Below, piece after piece: positions 46,863 through 60,400 of a DNA stretch of 64,000 bases. The position numbers and the translations under genes were made by a program. This stretch comes from Sambucus nigra (taxonomy: Eukaryota; Streptophyta; Magnoliopsida; Dipsacales; Adoxaceae). The stretch lies in NCBI GenBank assembly GCA_949130495.1, contig CASBWL010000053.1, positions 806,001 to 870,000 on the forward strand, read 5' to 3'. The notes beneath the pieces are model-generated. The model worked only from the letters and a program-made list of their open reading frames with translations. It made no database searches and was not told the origin of the DNA. Each line of letters starts with the position of its first letter. Position 1 is the first letter of the stretch.

Positions 46863-49213
46863 AAAACATGACGTTAAAGGGTGAAAACTCGAACCGGTCA
46901 CCGAACGGCCTCGTGGGTGGCACCAACACCTCTGACGGGACCAAGGTAATTCGTAGGAACTGACCCCACAACCGAGGGTCTCCCAGTTTGAGAATACGAC
47001 AATAATTTATATATTTATTGAATTAGGCTTAAAAACATGGCGTTAGAGGGTGAGAACTCGAAACAGCCCCCGAACGTCCCCGTGGGAGGCACCAACACCT
47101 CTCACGGGAAAAATGTAACTCTAAGGAATTTAACCCGCAGTCGCGGGACTCCTAGTCTGAGAATACGACGATAATTTGCATATTTCCAGACTTAGGCTTA
47201 AAAACATGATGTTAGAGGGTGAAAACTCGAAACAACCCCTGAACGTCCCCGTGGGTGGCACCAACACCTCCCACGGGACCAATGTAACTCGTAGAAAATG
47301 ACCCCGCAGCAGCGAGACTCCCGGTGTGAGAATACGACGGTAATTTGCATATTTTTAGACTTAGGCTTAAAAACATGGCGTTAGATCGTGAAAACTTGAA
47401 ACCGCCCTCTTACGTCCCCGTGTGTGGCACCAACACCTCCTACGGACCAATGTAACTCGTTGAAACTGACCGCGCAGCCGAGGAACTCTCGGTTTGAGAA
47501 TACGATGGTAATTAGCATATTTTTAGACTTAGGATTAAAAACATGGCGTTAGAGGGTGAGAACAAGAAACAACCCCCGAAAATCCCCGTGGGTCGCACCA
47601 ACACCTCCCACGGGACCAATGTAACTCGTAGGAACTGACCCCACAGCGGAGGAACTTCCGGTTTTAGAATTTGACGGTAATTTGCATATTTCTAGACTTA
47701 AGCATAAAAACATGGCGTTAGAGGGTGAGAACTACAAACAGCCACCGAACATCCCCGTGGGTAGCACTAACACCTCCCACGGGACCAATGTAACTCGTTG
47801 GAACTGACCCCGCAGCCGCGAAACACCCGGTTTGAGAATACGACGATAATTTTCATATTTCTTGACTTAGGTTTAAAAACAAGGCATTATAGGGTGAAAA
47901 CTCGAAACAACCCTTTAACAGTATCGTGGGTGGCACCAATACCTCCCACGGGACTAATGTAACTCGTAGGAACTGACCCCGCAGCCGCGCGAGTCCCAGT
48001 TTGAGAATACGATGGTAATTTTCATATTTCTAGACTTAAGCAAAACATGGCGTTAGAGGGTGAAAACTCGAAACAGCCCTCTAACGTCCCCGTGTGTGGC
48101 ACCAACACCTCCCATGGACCAATATAACTCTCAGGAACTGACCCCGCAGCCGCGGAACTCCCGATTTGAGAGTACGACATTAATTTTCGTATTTTTAGAC
48201 TTTGGGTTAAAAACATGGCTTTAAAGGGTGAGAACTCGAAACAGCCCTCTAACGGCTCCGTGGGTGGCTCTAAAACCTCACACGGGACCAATGTAACTCG
48301 TAGGAACTGACCCTGCAGCTGCGGGACTCCCGGTTTGACAATACGACGATAATTTTCATATTTGTATCTTAGGCTTAAAGACATGGCGTTCGAGGGTGAA
48401 AATTCAGAACAACACTCTACCGGCCCCATGGGTGGCCCCAACACCTCCCACGGGACACTTGTAACTCGTTGAAACTGACCCCGCAGCCGCCAGACTCCCG
48501 ATTTGAGAATACGACTGTAATTTGAATATTTCTCGACTTAGGCTTAAACATATGGCGTTAGAGGGTGAAAACTCGAAACAACCCCCGAACGTCCCCGTGG
48601 GTGGCACCAACACCTCCCACCGGACCAATGTACCTCTTAGGAACTGACCACGCAGCCGCGAGACACCCGGTTTGAGAATACGATGGTAATTTGCATATTT
48701 TTAGACTTTGGCTTAAAAACATGGCGTTAGAGGGTGAAAACTCGAAACAGCCCTCTAACGTCCCCGTGTGGCATACAAACACCTCCGACGGACCAATGTA
48801 ACTCGTAGGAACTGACCCCGCAGCCGAGGAACTTCCGATTTGAGAATACGACTGTAATTTGCATATTTCGAGACTTAGGCATAAAAATATGGCGTTAGAG
48901 GGTGAGAACTAGAAACAGCCCCCAAACATCCGCGTGGGTGGCACCAAAACCTCCCACGGGACAAATGTAACTCGTTGGAACGGCCCCCGCAACCGCAAAA
49001 CTCTTGGTTTGACAATACGACGATAATTTGAATATTTCTTTACTTAGGCTTAAAAACATGGCATTAGAGGATGAAAACTCGAAACAACCCTTTAACGACC
49101 CCGTGGATGGCACCAACACCTCCCACAAGACCAATAAAATTCGTAGGAACTGACCCCACAGCCGTGGGAGTCCCGTTTTGAGAATACGATGGTAATTTGC
49201 ATATTTCTAGGCT
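46863..49213. repeat. Contracted 14-monomer version of the 21-mer unit
   Basis: It starts with the same GACGTTAAAGGGTG monomer as the preceding units and passes through the same marker monomers. The next such start comes at about 49214, only 2,351 bp later, close to 14 monomers. Seven monomers are missing from the second half. Confidence 0.65.
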
Positions 49214-49479
49214 TAAGCAAAACATGACGTTATAGTGTGAAAACTTGAACCGGTCCCCGAACGGCCCCGTGGGTGGCACCAACACCTCCGACGGGACTAA
49301 TATAACACGTAGGAACCTTCCCGGTAGCCGAGGGTCATTCAGTTTGAGAATACGACGGTAATATTTATATTTATTTAATTAGGCTTAAAAACATGGCGTT
49401 AGAGGGTGAGAACTAGAAACAGCCCCCGAACGTCCCCGTGGGTGGCACCAACACCTCCCACGGGACCAATGTAACTCTA

Positions 49480-52360
49480 AGGAATTAACCTCGCAGTCGT
49501 GGGACTCCTGGTTTGATAATACGATGATAATTTGCATATTTCCAGAATTAGGCTTAAAAACATGGGGTTAGAGGGTGAAAACTCGAAACAACCCCCGAAC
49601 GTCTCTGTGGGTGGCACCAACACCTCCCACGGGACCAATGTAACTCGTATGAAATGACCCTGCAGCCACGAGACTCCTAGTTTGAGAATACGACGGTAAT
49701 TTGCATATTTTTAGACTTAGGCTTAAAAACATGATGTTAGAGGGTGAAAACTCGAAACAGCCCTCTAACGTCCCCGTGTGTGGCACCAACACCTCCCATG
49801 GACCAATGTAACTCGTAGGAACTGACCCCGCCGCCGAGGAACTCCCGGTTTGATAATACGATGGTAATTAGCATATTTTTAGACTTAGGCTTAAAAACAT
49901 TGCGTTAGAGGGTGAGAATAAGAAACAGCCTCCGAGCATCCCCGTGGGTGGCACCGACACCTCCCACGGGACCAATGTAACTCGTGGGAACTGACCCCAT
50001 AGCGGAGGAACTCCCGTTTTGAGAATATGACGGTAATTTGCATATTTCTAGACTCAGGCTTAAAAACATGGCGTTAGAGGGTGAAAACTAGAAACATCCC
50101 CCGAACATCCCCGTGGGTGGCACCATCACCTCCCACGGGAACAATGTAACTCGTTGGAACTGACCCCGTAGCCGCGGGACTCTCGATTTGGGAATACGAT
50201 GATAATTTGCATATTTCTGGACTGAGGCTTAAAAACATGGCATTAGAGGGTGGAAACTCGAAACAGCGCCCGAATGGCCCCGTGGGTGGCACCAGCACCT
50301 CTAACGGGACAAATGTAACTCGTAGGAACTAGCCCCACAACCGCGGGAGTCCCTATTGAGAATACAATGGTAATTTGCATATTTCTAGACTTAGGCAAAA
50401 CATGACGTTAAAGGGTGAGAAATCAAAAAAACACTCTAACCCCGCAGCCGTGGGTCTCCCGAGTTGAAAATACGATGGTACTTTGCATATTTCATGACTT
50501 AGACTTAAAAATAGGGTGTTAGAGGATGAGAACTCTAAACAACCCCCGAACGGCCCCGTGGGTGGCACAAATGTAACTCGTAGGAACTGACCCCACAGCT
50601 GAGGGTCTCCCGTTTTGATAGTACGATGATAATTTGTATATTTATTGACTTAGGCTTAAAAACATTGCGTTAGAGGGTGAAAACTAGAAACATCCCCAGA
50701 ACGTCCCCGTGGGTGGCACCAACACCTCCCACGGGACCAATGTAACTCGTAGGAACTGACCCCGCAGTTGCGGGACTCCCGTTTTGAGAATACGACGGTA
50801 ATTTGTATATTTCTTGACATAGGATTAAAAACATGGCGTTAGAGGGGAAAACTAGAAATAGCCCTCTAACGTCCCCGTGGGTGGCACCAACACCTCCCAC
50901 GGGACCAATGTAACTCGTAGGAATTAACCTCGCAGTCGTGGGACTCCTGGTTTGATAATACGACGATAATTTGCATATTTCCAGAATTAGGCTTAAAAAC
51001 ATGGGGTTAGAGGGTGAAAACTCGAAACAACCCCCGAACGTCTCTGTGGGTGGCACCAACACCTCCCACGGGACCAATATAAATCGTAGGAAATGACCCT
51101 GCAGCCACGAGACTCCCAGTTTGAGAATACAACGGTAATTTGCATATTTTTAGACTTAGGCTTAAAAACATGACGTTAGAGGGTGAAAACTCGAAACAGC
51201 CCTCTAACGTCCCCGTGTGTGGCACCAACACCTCCCATGGACCAATGTAACTCGTAGGAACTGGCCCCGCCGTCGAGGAACTCCCGGTTTGATAATACGA
51301 TGGTAATTAGCATATTTTTAGACTTAGGCTTAAAAACATTGTGTTAGAGGGTGAGAATAAGAAACAACCTCTGAGCATCCCCATGGGTGGCACCGACACC
51401 TCCCACGGGACCAATGTAACTCGTAGGAACTGACCCCACAGCGGAGGAACTCCCGTTTTGAGAATATGACGGTAATTTGCATATTTCTAGACTCAGGCTT
51501 AAAAACATGGCGTTAGAGGGTGAGAACTAGAAACATTCCCCGAACATCCCCGTGGGTGGCACCATCACCTCCCACGGGAACAATGTAACTCGTTGGAACT
51601 GACCCCGTAGCCGCGGGACTCTCGATTTGGGAATACGATGATAATTTGCATATTTCTGGACTGAGGCTTAAAAACATGGCATTAGAGGGTGGAAACTCGA
51701 AACAGCGCCCGAATGGCCCCGTGGGTGGCACCAGCACCTCTAACGGGACAAATGTAACTCGTAGGAACTAGCCCCACAACCGCGGGAGTCCCTATTGAGA
51801 ATACAATGGTAATTTGCATATTTCTAGACTTAGGCAAAACATGACGTTAAAGGGTGAGAAATCAAAAAAACACTCTAACCCCGCAGCCGTGGGTCTCCCG
51901 AGTTGAGAATACGATGGTATTTTGCATATTTCATGACTTAGACTTAAAAACAGGGTGTTAGAGGATGAGAACTCTAAACAACCCCCGAACGGCCCCGTGG
52001 GTGGCACCAACACTTCCCACGAGACCAATGTAACTTGTAGGAACTGACCCCACAGCTGAGGGTCTCCCGTTTTGATAGTACGATGATAATTTGTATATTT
52101 ATTGACTTAGGCTTAAAAACATTGCGTTAGAGGGTGAAAACTAGAAACATCCCCAGAACGTCCCCGTCGGTGGCACCAACACCTCCCACGGGACCAATGT
52201 AACTCGTAGGAACTGACCCCGCAGTTGTGGGACTCCCGTTTTGAGAATACGACGGTAATTTGTATATTTCTTGACATAGGATTAAAAACATGGCGTTAGA
52301 GGGGAAAACTAGAAACAGCCCTCTAACGTCCCCGTAGGTGGCACCAACACCTCCCACGGA
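49480..52360. repeat. Tandem duplication of a 1,439-bp block (two copies)
   Basis: 49480-50918 and 50919-52360 are nearly identical, for example at 49568/51007, 50074/51513 and 50353/51792, all 1,439 bp apart. Both carry a monomer with the same internal deletion of about 64 bp (CACTCTAA joined to CCCCGCAGCCG near 50,440 and 51,880). The first copy has a further 18-bp deletion near 50,566. Confidence 0.85.
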
Positions 52361-52647
52361 ACCAATGTAACTCTTAGGAACTAACCCCGCAGCCGCGGGA
52401 CTCCTGGTTTGAGAATACGATGATAATTTTTGTATTTCCAGACTTAGGCTTAAACATATGGCGTTAGAGGGTTAAAACTCAAAACAACCCCCGAACGTCC
52501 CCGTGGGTGGCACCAACACCTCCCACGAGACCAATGTAACTCGTTGGAACTGATCCCGCAGCCGCGAGACTCCCGGTTTGAGAATACGCCGATAATTTGC
52601 ATATTTTTAGACTTAGCCTTAAAAACATGGCGTTAGAGGGTGAAACC

Positions 52648-55345
52648 TCAAAACAACCCCCGAACTTCCCCCTGGGTGGCACCAACACCTCCCACGGGAC
52701 AAATGTAACTCGTTGGAACTGACCCCGCAGCCGCAGAACTCCCGGTTTGAAAATACGATGGTAATTTGCATATTTCTTTACTTAGGCTTAAAAACATGGC
52801 ATTAGATGGTGAAAACTCGAAACAGCCCTTTAACAGCCTCGTGGGTGGCACCAACACCTCCCACGGGACCAATGTAACTCGTAGGAACTGACTTTGCAGC
52901 CGCAGGTCTCCCGGTTTGAGAATACGATGGTAATTTGCATATTTCTAGACTTAAGCAAAACAAGACGTTAAAGGGTGAAAACTCAAAATGGTCCCCGAAC
53001 GGCCCCGTGGGTGACACCAACACCTCCCACGGGACCAAGGTAACTCATAGGAACTGACCCCGCAGCCGAGGGTCTCGCGGTTTGAGAGTTCGACAGTAAT
53101 TTGTATTTTTATTGACTTATGCTTAAAAACATGGCGTTGGAGGGTGAGAACTAGAAACAGCCCCCGAACGTCCCCGTGGGTGGCACCAACACCTCTCACG
53201 GGACCAATGTAACTCGTCAGAATTAACCCCACAGCCGCGGGACTCCTGGTTTGAGAGTACGACGATAATTTGCATATTTCCAGACTTAGGCTTAAAAACA
53301 TGGCGTTAGATGGTGAAAACTCGAAACAACGCCCGAACGTCCCCGTGGGTGGCACCAACACCTCCCACGGGACCAATTTAACTCGTAGGAACTGACCCCG
53401 GAGCCGCGAGACTCCCGGTTTGAGAATATGATAGAAATTTGCATATTTTTAAACATAGGCTTTAAAACATGGCGTTAGAGGGTGAAAAATCAAAACAGCC
53501 CACCAACGTCCCCGTGTGTGGCATCAACACCTCCCACGGGCTAATGTAACTCTTAGGAACTGACACCGCGGCCGAGGAACTCCCGATTTGAGAATACGAT
53601 GGTTATTAGCATATTTTTAGACTTAGGGTTAAAAACATGGCGTTAGAGGGTGATAACTAGAATCATCCCCCGAACATCCCCGTAGGTGGCACCAACACCT
53701 CCCACGGGACCAATGTAACTCGTAGGAACTGACCCCGCAGTCGCGGGACTCGCGGTTTGAGAATTAGGCGGTAATTTGCATATTTCTTAACTTAGGCTTA
53801 AAAACACGGCCTTAGGGAGTGAAAAATCGAAACATCACTCGAACGGCCCCATGGGTGGCACCAACACCTCCCACGGGACCAAGGTAACTCATAGGAACTG
53901 ACCCCGCAGCCGCGGGACTCCCAATTTTGGAATACGACGATAATTTGCATATTTCTAGAATTAGGCTTAAAAACATGGCGTTAGAGGGTGAAAACTCGAA
54001 CAGCCCCCGAATGGCCCCGTGGGTGGCACTAACACCTCCCACGGGACCAATGTAACTCTTAGGAACTGACCCCGCAGGCGCGGGACTCCTGGTTTGAGAA
54101 TACGATGATAATTTGCATCTTTCCAGACTTAGGCTTAAACATATGGCGTCAGAGGGTGAAAACTCGAAACAACCCCCGAACGTCCCTGTGGGTGGCACCA
54201 ACACCTCCCACGGTACCAATGTAACTCGTAGGAACTTATCCCGCATCCGCGAGACTCCCGGTTTGAGAATATGCCGATAATTTGTATATTTTTAGACATA
54301 GGCTAAAAAACATGGCGTCAGAGGGTGAAAACTCGAAACAACCGCCGAACGTACCCGTCGGTGGCACCAACATCTCCCACGGGACAAATGTAACTCGTTG
54401 GAACTGAGCCCGCAGTCGCAGAACTCCCGGTTTGAAAATACGACGGTAATTTGCGTATTTCTTTACTTAGGCTTAAAAACATGGCATTAGAGGGTGAAAA
54501 CTCGAAACATCCCCTTAACAGCCACGTGGGTGGCACCAACACCTCCCACGGGACCAATGTAACTCGTAGGAACTGACCCCGCAGCCGCAGGAGTCCCGGT
54601 TTGAGAATACTATGGTAATTTGCATATTTCTAGACTTAAGAAAAACATGACGTTAAAGGGTGAAAACTCGAAATGGTCCCCGAACGGCCCCGTGAGTGGC
54701 ACCAACAACTCCCACGGGACCAAGGTAACTCGTAGGAACTGACCCCGCAGCCTAGGGTCTCCCGGTTTGACAATACGACAGTAATTTGTATTTTTATTAT
54801 CTTAGGCTTAAAAACATGGCGTTAGAGGGTGAGAACTAGAAACAGCCCCCGAACGTCTCCGTGGGTGGAACCAACACCTCCCACTGGACCAATGTAACTC
54901 GTCGGAATTAACCTCACAGCCGCGGGACTCTTGGTTTGAGAGTACGACGATAATTTTCATATTTCCATACTTAGGCTTAAAAACATGGCGTTAGAGGCTG
55001 AAAACTCGAAACAACCCTTTAATGTCCCCGTGTGTGGCACCAACACCTCCCACAGGCCAATGTAACTCGTAGGAACTGACCCCGCGGCCGAGGAACTCCC
55101 GGTTTGAGAATACGATGGTTATTAGCATATTTCTAGACTTAGGCTTAAAAACATGGCGTTAGAGGGTGAGAACTAGTAACATCCCCCGAACATCCCAGTG
55201 GGTGGCACCAACACCTCCCACGAGACCAATGTAACTCGTAGGAACTGACCCCACAACGGAGGAACTCCCCGTTTGAGAATACGATGGTAATTTTCATACT
55301 TCTAGACATAGGCTTAAAAACATGGCGTTAGAGGGTGATAACTAT
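52648..55345. repeat. About ten-monomer duplication, offset 1,685 bp
   Basis: Marker monomers recur 1,685 bp apart: ACGTTAAAGGGTG at 52965 and 54650, and GAGGGTGATAACTA near 53646 and 55331. A GCGGCCGAGGAACTCC marker is offset by only 1,516 bp, so one monomer was lost and another gained between the copies. Confidence 0.65.
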
Positions 55346-57425
55346 GAACAGCCCCTGAACATCCCTGTGGGTAGCACCGACACCTCCCACGGGACCAATG
55401 TAACTCGTTGGAACTGACCCCGCAGCCGCGGACACCCCGATTTGAGAATACGATGGAAATTTGCATATTTCTTGACTTAGGCTTAAAAACATGGCGTTAG
55501 AGTCTGAAAACTCGAAACAGCCCTTTAACGGCCCTGTGGGTGGCACTAATACCTCCAACGAGACCAATGTAACTCGTAGGAACTGACCCCGTAGCCGCGG
55601 GAGTCCGAGTTTGAGAATACAATGGTAATTTGCATATTTTTAGACCTAGGGTTAAAAACATGGCGGTAGAGGGTGAGAACTCGAAATAGCCCTCTAACGT
55701 CTCCGTGGATGGCTTCAAAACCTCCCACGGGACGAATGTAACTCGTAGGAACTGACCCCGCAGCCGCGGGACTCCCGGTTTGAGAATACAACGATAATTT
55801 GCATATTTGTAGACTTAAGCTTAAAGACATGGCGTTAGAGGGTGGGAACTCAAAACAACCCTCTAACGGCCCCGTGGGTGGAAACAACACGTCCCACGGG
55901 ACAAATCTAACTCGTAGGAACTGACCCCGCAGTCGCGGGACTCTCGATTTGAGATTACGACGGTAATTTGTATATTTTTAGACTTTGTCTTAAAAACATG
56001 GCGTTAGAGGGTGAAAACTCGAAACAACCCTCTAACATCCCCGTGGGTGGCACCAACACCTCCCACGGACGAATGTAACTCGTTGGAACTGACCCCGCAT
56101 CCTCGTGACTCCCGATCTCAGAATATGATGATAATTTTCATATTTCTAGAGTTAGACTTAAAAACATGGTGTTAGAGGGTGAGAACTAGAAATAGCCCCC
56201 GAACGTCCCCGTGGGTGGCACCAACACCTCCCACGGAAGCAATGTAACTAGTAGGAACTGACCTCGCAGCCGCGGGACTCCCGGTTTGAGAATACGACAA
56301 TAATTTGCATATTTCTAGACTTAGACATAAAAATATGGCGTTAGAGGGTGAGAACTCGAAACAAACCCCGAACGTCCCCATGGGTGGCACCAACACCTCC
56401 CACGGAACCAATGTAACTCATAGGAACTGACCTCGCAGCCGCGGGACTCCCGATATGAGAATTCGACAATAATTTGCATATTTCTAGACGTAGACTTAAA
56501 AATATGGCGTTAGAGGGTGAGAACTCAAAACAGACCCCGAACGACCCCATGGGTGGCACCAACACGTCCCACGGGACCAATGTAACTCGTACGAACTGAC
56601 CTCTTAGCTGCGGGACTCCCGGTTTGAGAATACGACGGTAATTTTCATATTTATATACATAGTCTTAAGAACATGTCGTTAGAGGGTTAGAACTCAAAAC
56701 AGTCCCCGAACGTCCCCGTGGGTAGCACCAACACCTCCTAGGGGACCGATGTAACTCGTAGGAACTGACCCCACAGTTGTGGGACTCTCGGTCTGAGAAT
56801 ACGATGGTAATTTATAAATTTCTTGACTTAGGCTTAAAAACACGGCGTTAGACGGTGAAAACTAGAAAGAACCCTCTAACGTCTCCGTAGGTGGCACCAA
56901 CACCTCCCACGGGACTAAGGTAACTCGTAGGAACTGACCCCGCATCTGCGAGACTCCCGATTTGGGAATACGACGATAATTTGCAAATTTCTAGGTTTAT
57001 GCTTAAAAACATGGTGTTAGAGGGTGGAAACTCGAAACAACCCCCAAATGGCCCCGTGGGTGGCACGAACACCTCCCATGGGACCAATGTAACTATTGGG
57101 AACTAACCCCGCAGCCGCGGGACTCCTGGTTTGAGAATACGACGATAGTTTGCATATTTCCAGACATAGGATAAAAAATATGGGTTTAGAGGGTGAAAAC
57201 TCGAAACAACCCCCGAACGTCCCTGTGGGTGGCACCAACACCTCCCACGGGACCAATGTAACTCGTAGGACTGACCCCGTAGCCGCGAGACTCCCGGTTT
57301 TAGAATACAATGGTAATTTGCATATTATTAGACTTAGGATTAAAAACTAGGCGTTAGAGGGTGAAAACTCCAAACATCCCTCTAACGTCCCCGTGTGTGG
57401 CACCAACACCTCCCACGGACCAATG

Positions 57426-60400
57426 TAACAACTCAGAACTGACCCGAGAGCCGAGGAACTCCCGGTTTGAGAATACGATGATAATTTGCATATTTCTAGA
57501 CTTAGGCTTAAAAACATGGCGTTAGAGGTTGAGAACTGGAGACTTCCCCTGAACGTCCCCGTGGGTGGCACCAACACCTTCCACGGGACCAATGTAACTC
57601 GCAGGAACTGACCCCTCAGTTGCGGGAATCCCATTTTGAGAATACGACGGTAATTTGTATATTTCTTGACTTAGGCTTAAAAACATGGCGTTAGAGGGTG
57701 AAAACTAGAAACAGCCCTCTAACGTCCCCGTTGGTGGCACCAACACCTCCCACGGGACCAATGTAACTCGTAGGAATGGACCCCGCAGTCGCGGGACTCT
57801 CGGTTTGAGAATACGACGGTAATTTGCATATTTCTTGACTTAGGCTTAAAAACATGGCGTTAGGGAGTGAAAACTCGGAACCTCCCCCGAAAGGCCCCTG
57901 GGTGTCACCAACACCTCCCACGGGACCAAGGTAACTCGTAGGAACTGACCCCGCAGTCGCGGGACTCTCGATTTGGGAATACGATGATAATTTGCATATT
58001 TCCAGACTTAGACTTAAAAACATGGTGTTAGAGGGTGAAAACTCGAAAAAAGCCCCGAACTTTCCCGTCGGTGGCACCAACACCTCCCACGGGACCAATG
58101 TAACTCTTAGGAACTAGCCCCGTAGCCGCGAGACTAACGACTTGAGAATATGATGGTAATTTGCATATTTTTAGACATAGGCTTAAAAACATGGCATTAG
58201 TAGTTGACAACTCGAAACAGCCCTCTAAGGTCCCCGTGTGTGGCACCAACACCTCCCACGGACCAATGTAAGTCATAGGAACTGACCCCGCAGCCGAGGA
58301 ACTCCCGGTTTGAGAATACGATGGTAATTTGTATATTTCTAGACTTAGGCTTCAAAACATGGCGTTAGAGGGTGAGAACTAAAATCTGCCCCCAAAAATC
58401 CCCGTGGGTGGCACCAACATGTCCCATGGGACTAATGTAACTCGTTGGAACTAACCCTGCAGCCGCAAAACTCCCGGTTTGAGAATACGACAGTAATTTG
58501 CTTATTTCTTTACTTAGGCTTAAATAATGGCATTAGAGGGTGAAAACTCGAAACAGCCCTTTAACGGCCCCGTGGGTGGTACCAACCCCTCCCACGGGAC
58601 AAATGTAACTCGTCGGACCTGACCCCGCAGTCGCGGGACTCCCAATTTGAGAATACGATGATAATTTGCATATTTCTAAACTTAGGCTTAAAAACAAGGC
58701 GTTAGAAGGTGAAATTTAGAAACAACCCTTTAACGTCCCCGTTGGTGGCACCAACACCTCCCACGGGACCAATGTAACTCGTAGGAACGGACACCGCAGT
58801 CGCGGGACTCCCGGTTTGAGAATACGTCGGTAATTTGCATATTTCTTGACTTAGGCTTAAAAACATGGCGTTAGGGAGTGAAAACTCGGAACATCCCCCG
58901 AACCACCCCCTGGGTGGCAACAACACCTCCCACGGGACCAAGGTAACTCGTAGGAACTGACCCCATAGCCGCGGGACTCCCGATTTGGGAATTCGTTGAT
59001 AATTTACATATTTCGAGACTTAGGCTTAAAAACATGGCGTTAGAGGGTGGAAACTCGAAACAACCCCCGAATGGCACCGTGGGTGGCACCAACACCTCCT
59101 ACGGGACCAATGTAACTCGTAGGAACAGACCCCGCACCGCGGGACTCCTGTTTTGAGAATACGATGATAATTTGCATATTTCAAGACTTAAACGTAAAAA
59201 CATGGCGTTAGAGGGTGAAAACTTGAAACAACCCCCGAAAGTCCCCGTGGGTGGCACTAACACCTCCCACGGGACCAATGTAACTCGTAGGAACTGACCC
59301 CGCAGCCGCGAGACTCCCGATTTGAGAATATAATGGTAATTTGCATATTTTTTGACTTAGGCTTAAAAACATGGCGTTAGAGGGTGAAAACTCAAAACAG
59401 ACCTCTAACGTCCCCGTGTATGGCACCACACCTCCCACTGACCGATGTAACATGTAGGAACTTACTCCTTAGCCGGGGAACTCTCGGTTTGAGAATACGA
59501 CGATAATTTGAATATTTGTAGACTTAGGCTTAAAGACATGGCATTCGAGGGTGAGAACTCAAAACAACAATCTAACGGCCCCGTGGGCGGCACCAACACC
59601 TCCCACGGGAGCAATGTAACTCTTAGGAACTGACCCCACAGCCGAGGGTCTCCTGGTTTGAGAATACGATGGTAATTAGTATATTTATTGACTTAGGATT
59701 AAAAACATGGCGTTAGAGGGTGAGAACAAGAAACAGGCCCCGAACATCCCCGTGGGTGGCACTAACACCTCCCACGGGACCAATGTAACTCGTAGGAACT
59801 GACCCTGTTGTTGTCGGACTCCCAGTTTGAGAATACAATGGTAATTTGTATATTTCTTGACTTAGGATTAAGACCATGCCGTTAGAGGGTGAAAACTAGA
59901 AACGGTCCTCTAACGTCCCCGTAGGTGGCACAAACACCTCCCACGGGACCAATGTAACTCCCAGGAAATGACCCCGCAGTCGCGGGACTCCCGGTTTATA
60001 ATAGGGTGATAATTTTCATATTTCTTGACTTAGGCTTCAAAACATGGCGTTAGAGGGTGAAAACTGGAAACATTCCCCGGACGTCCCCGTGGGTGGCACC
60101 AACACCTCCCACGGGACGAAGGTAACTCGTAGGAACTGACCCCACAGCCGTGGGACTCCCGATTTGGGAATACGATGATAATTTGTATATTTCTAAACTT
60201 AGGCTTAAAAACATGGCATTAGAGGGTGGAAACTCGAAACAGCCCCCGAATGGCGCCCCGTGGGTCGCACCAACACCTCCCACGGGATCAATGTAACTCT
60301 TAGGAACTGACCCCGTAGCCGCGTGACTCCTGGTTTGAGAATATGATGATAATTTGCGTATTTCCAGACTTAGGCTTAAAAACATGGGCTTAGAGGGTGA

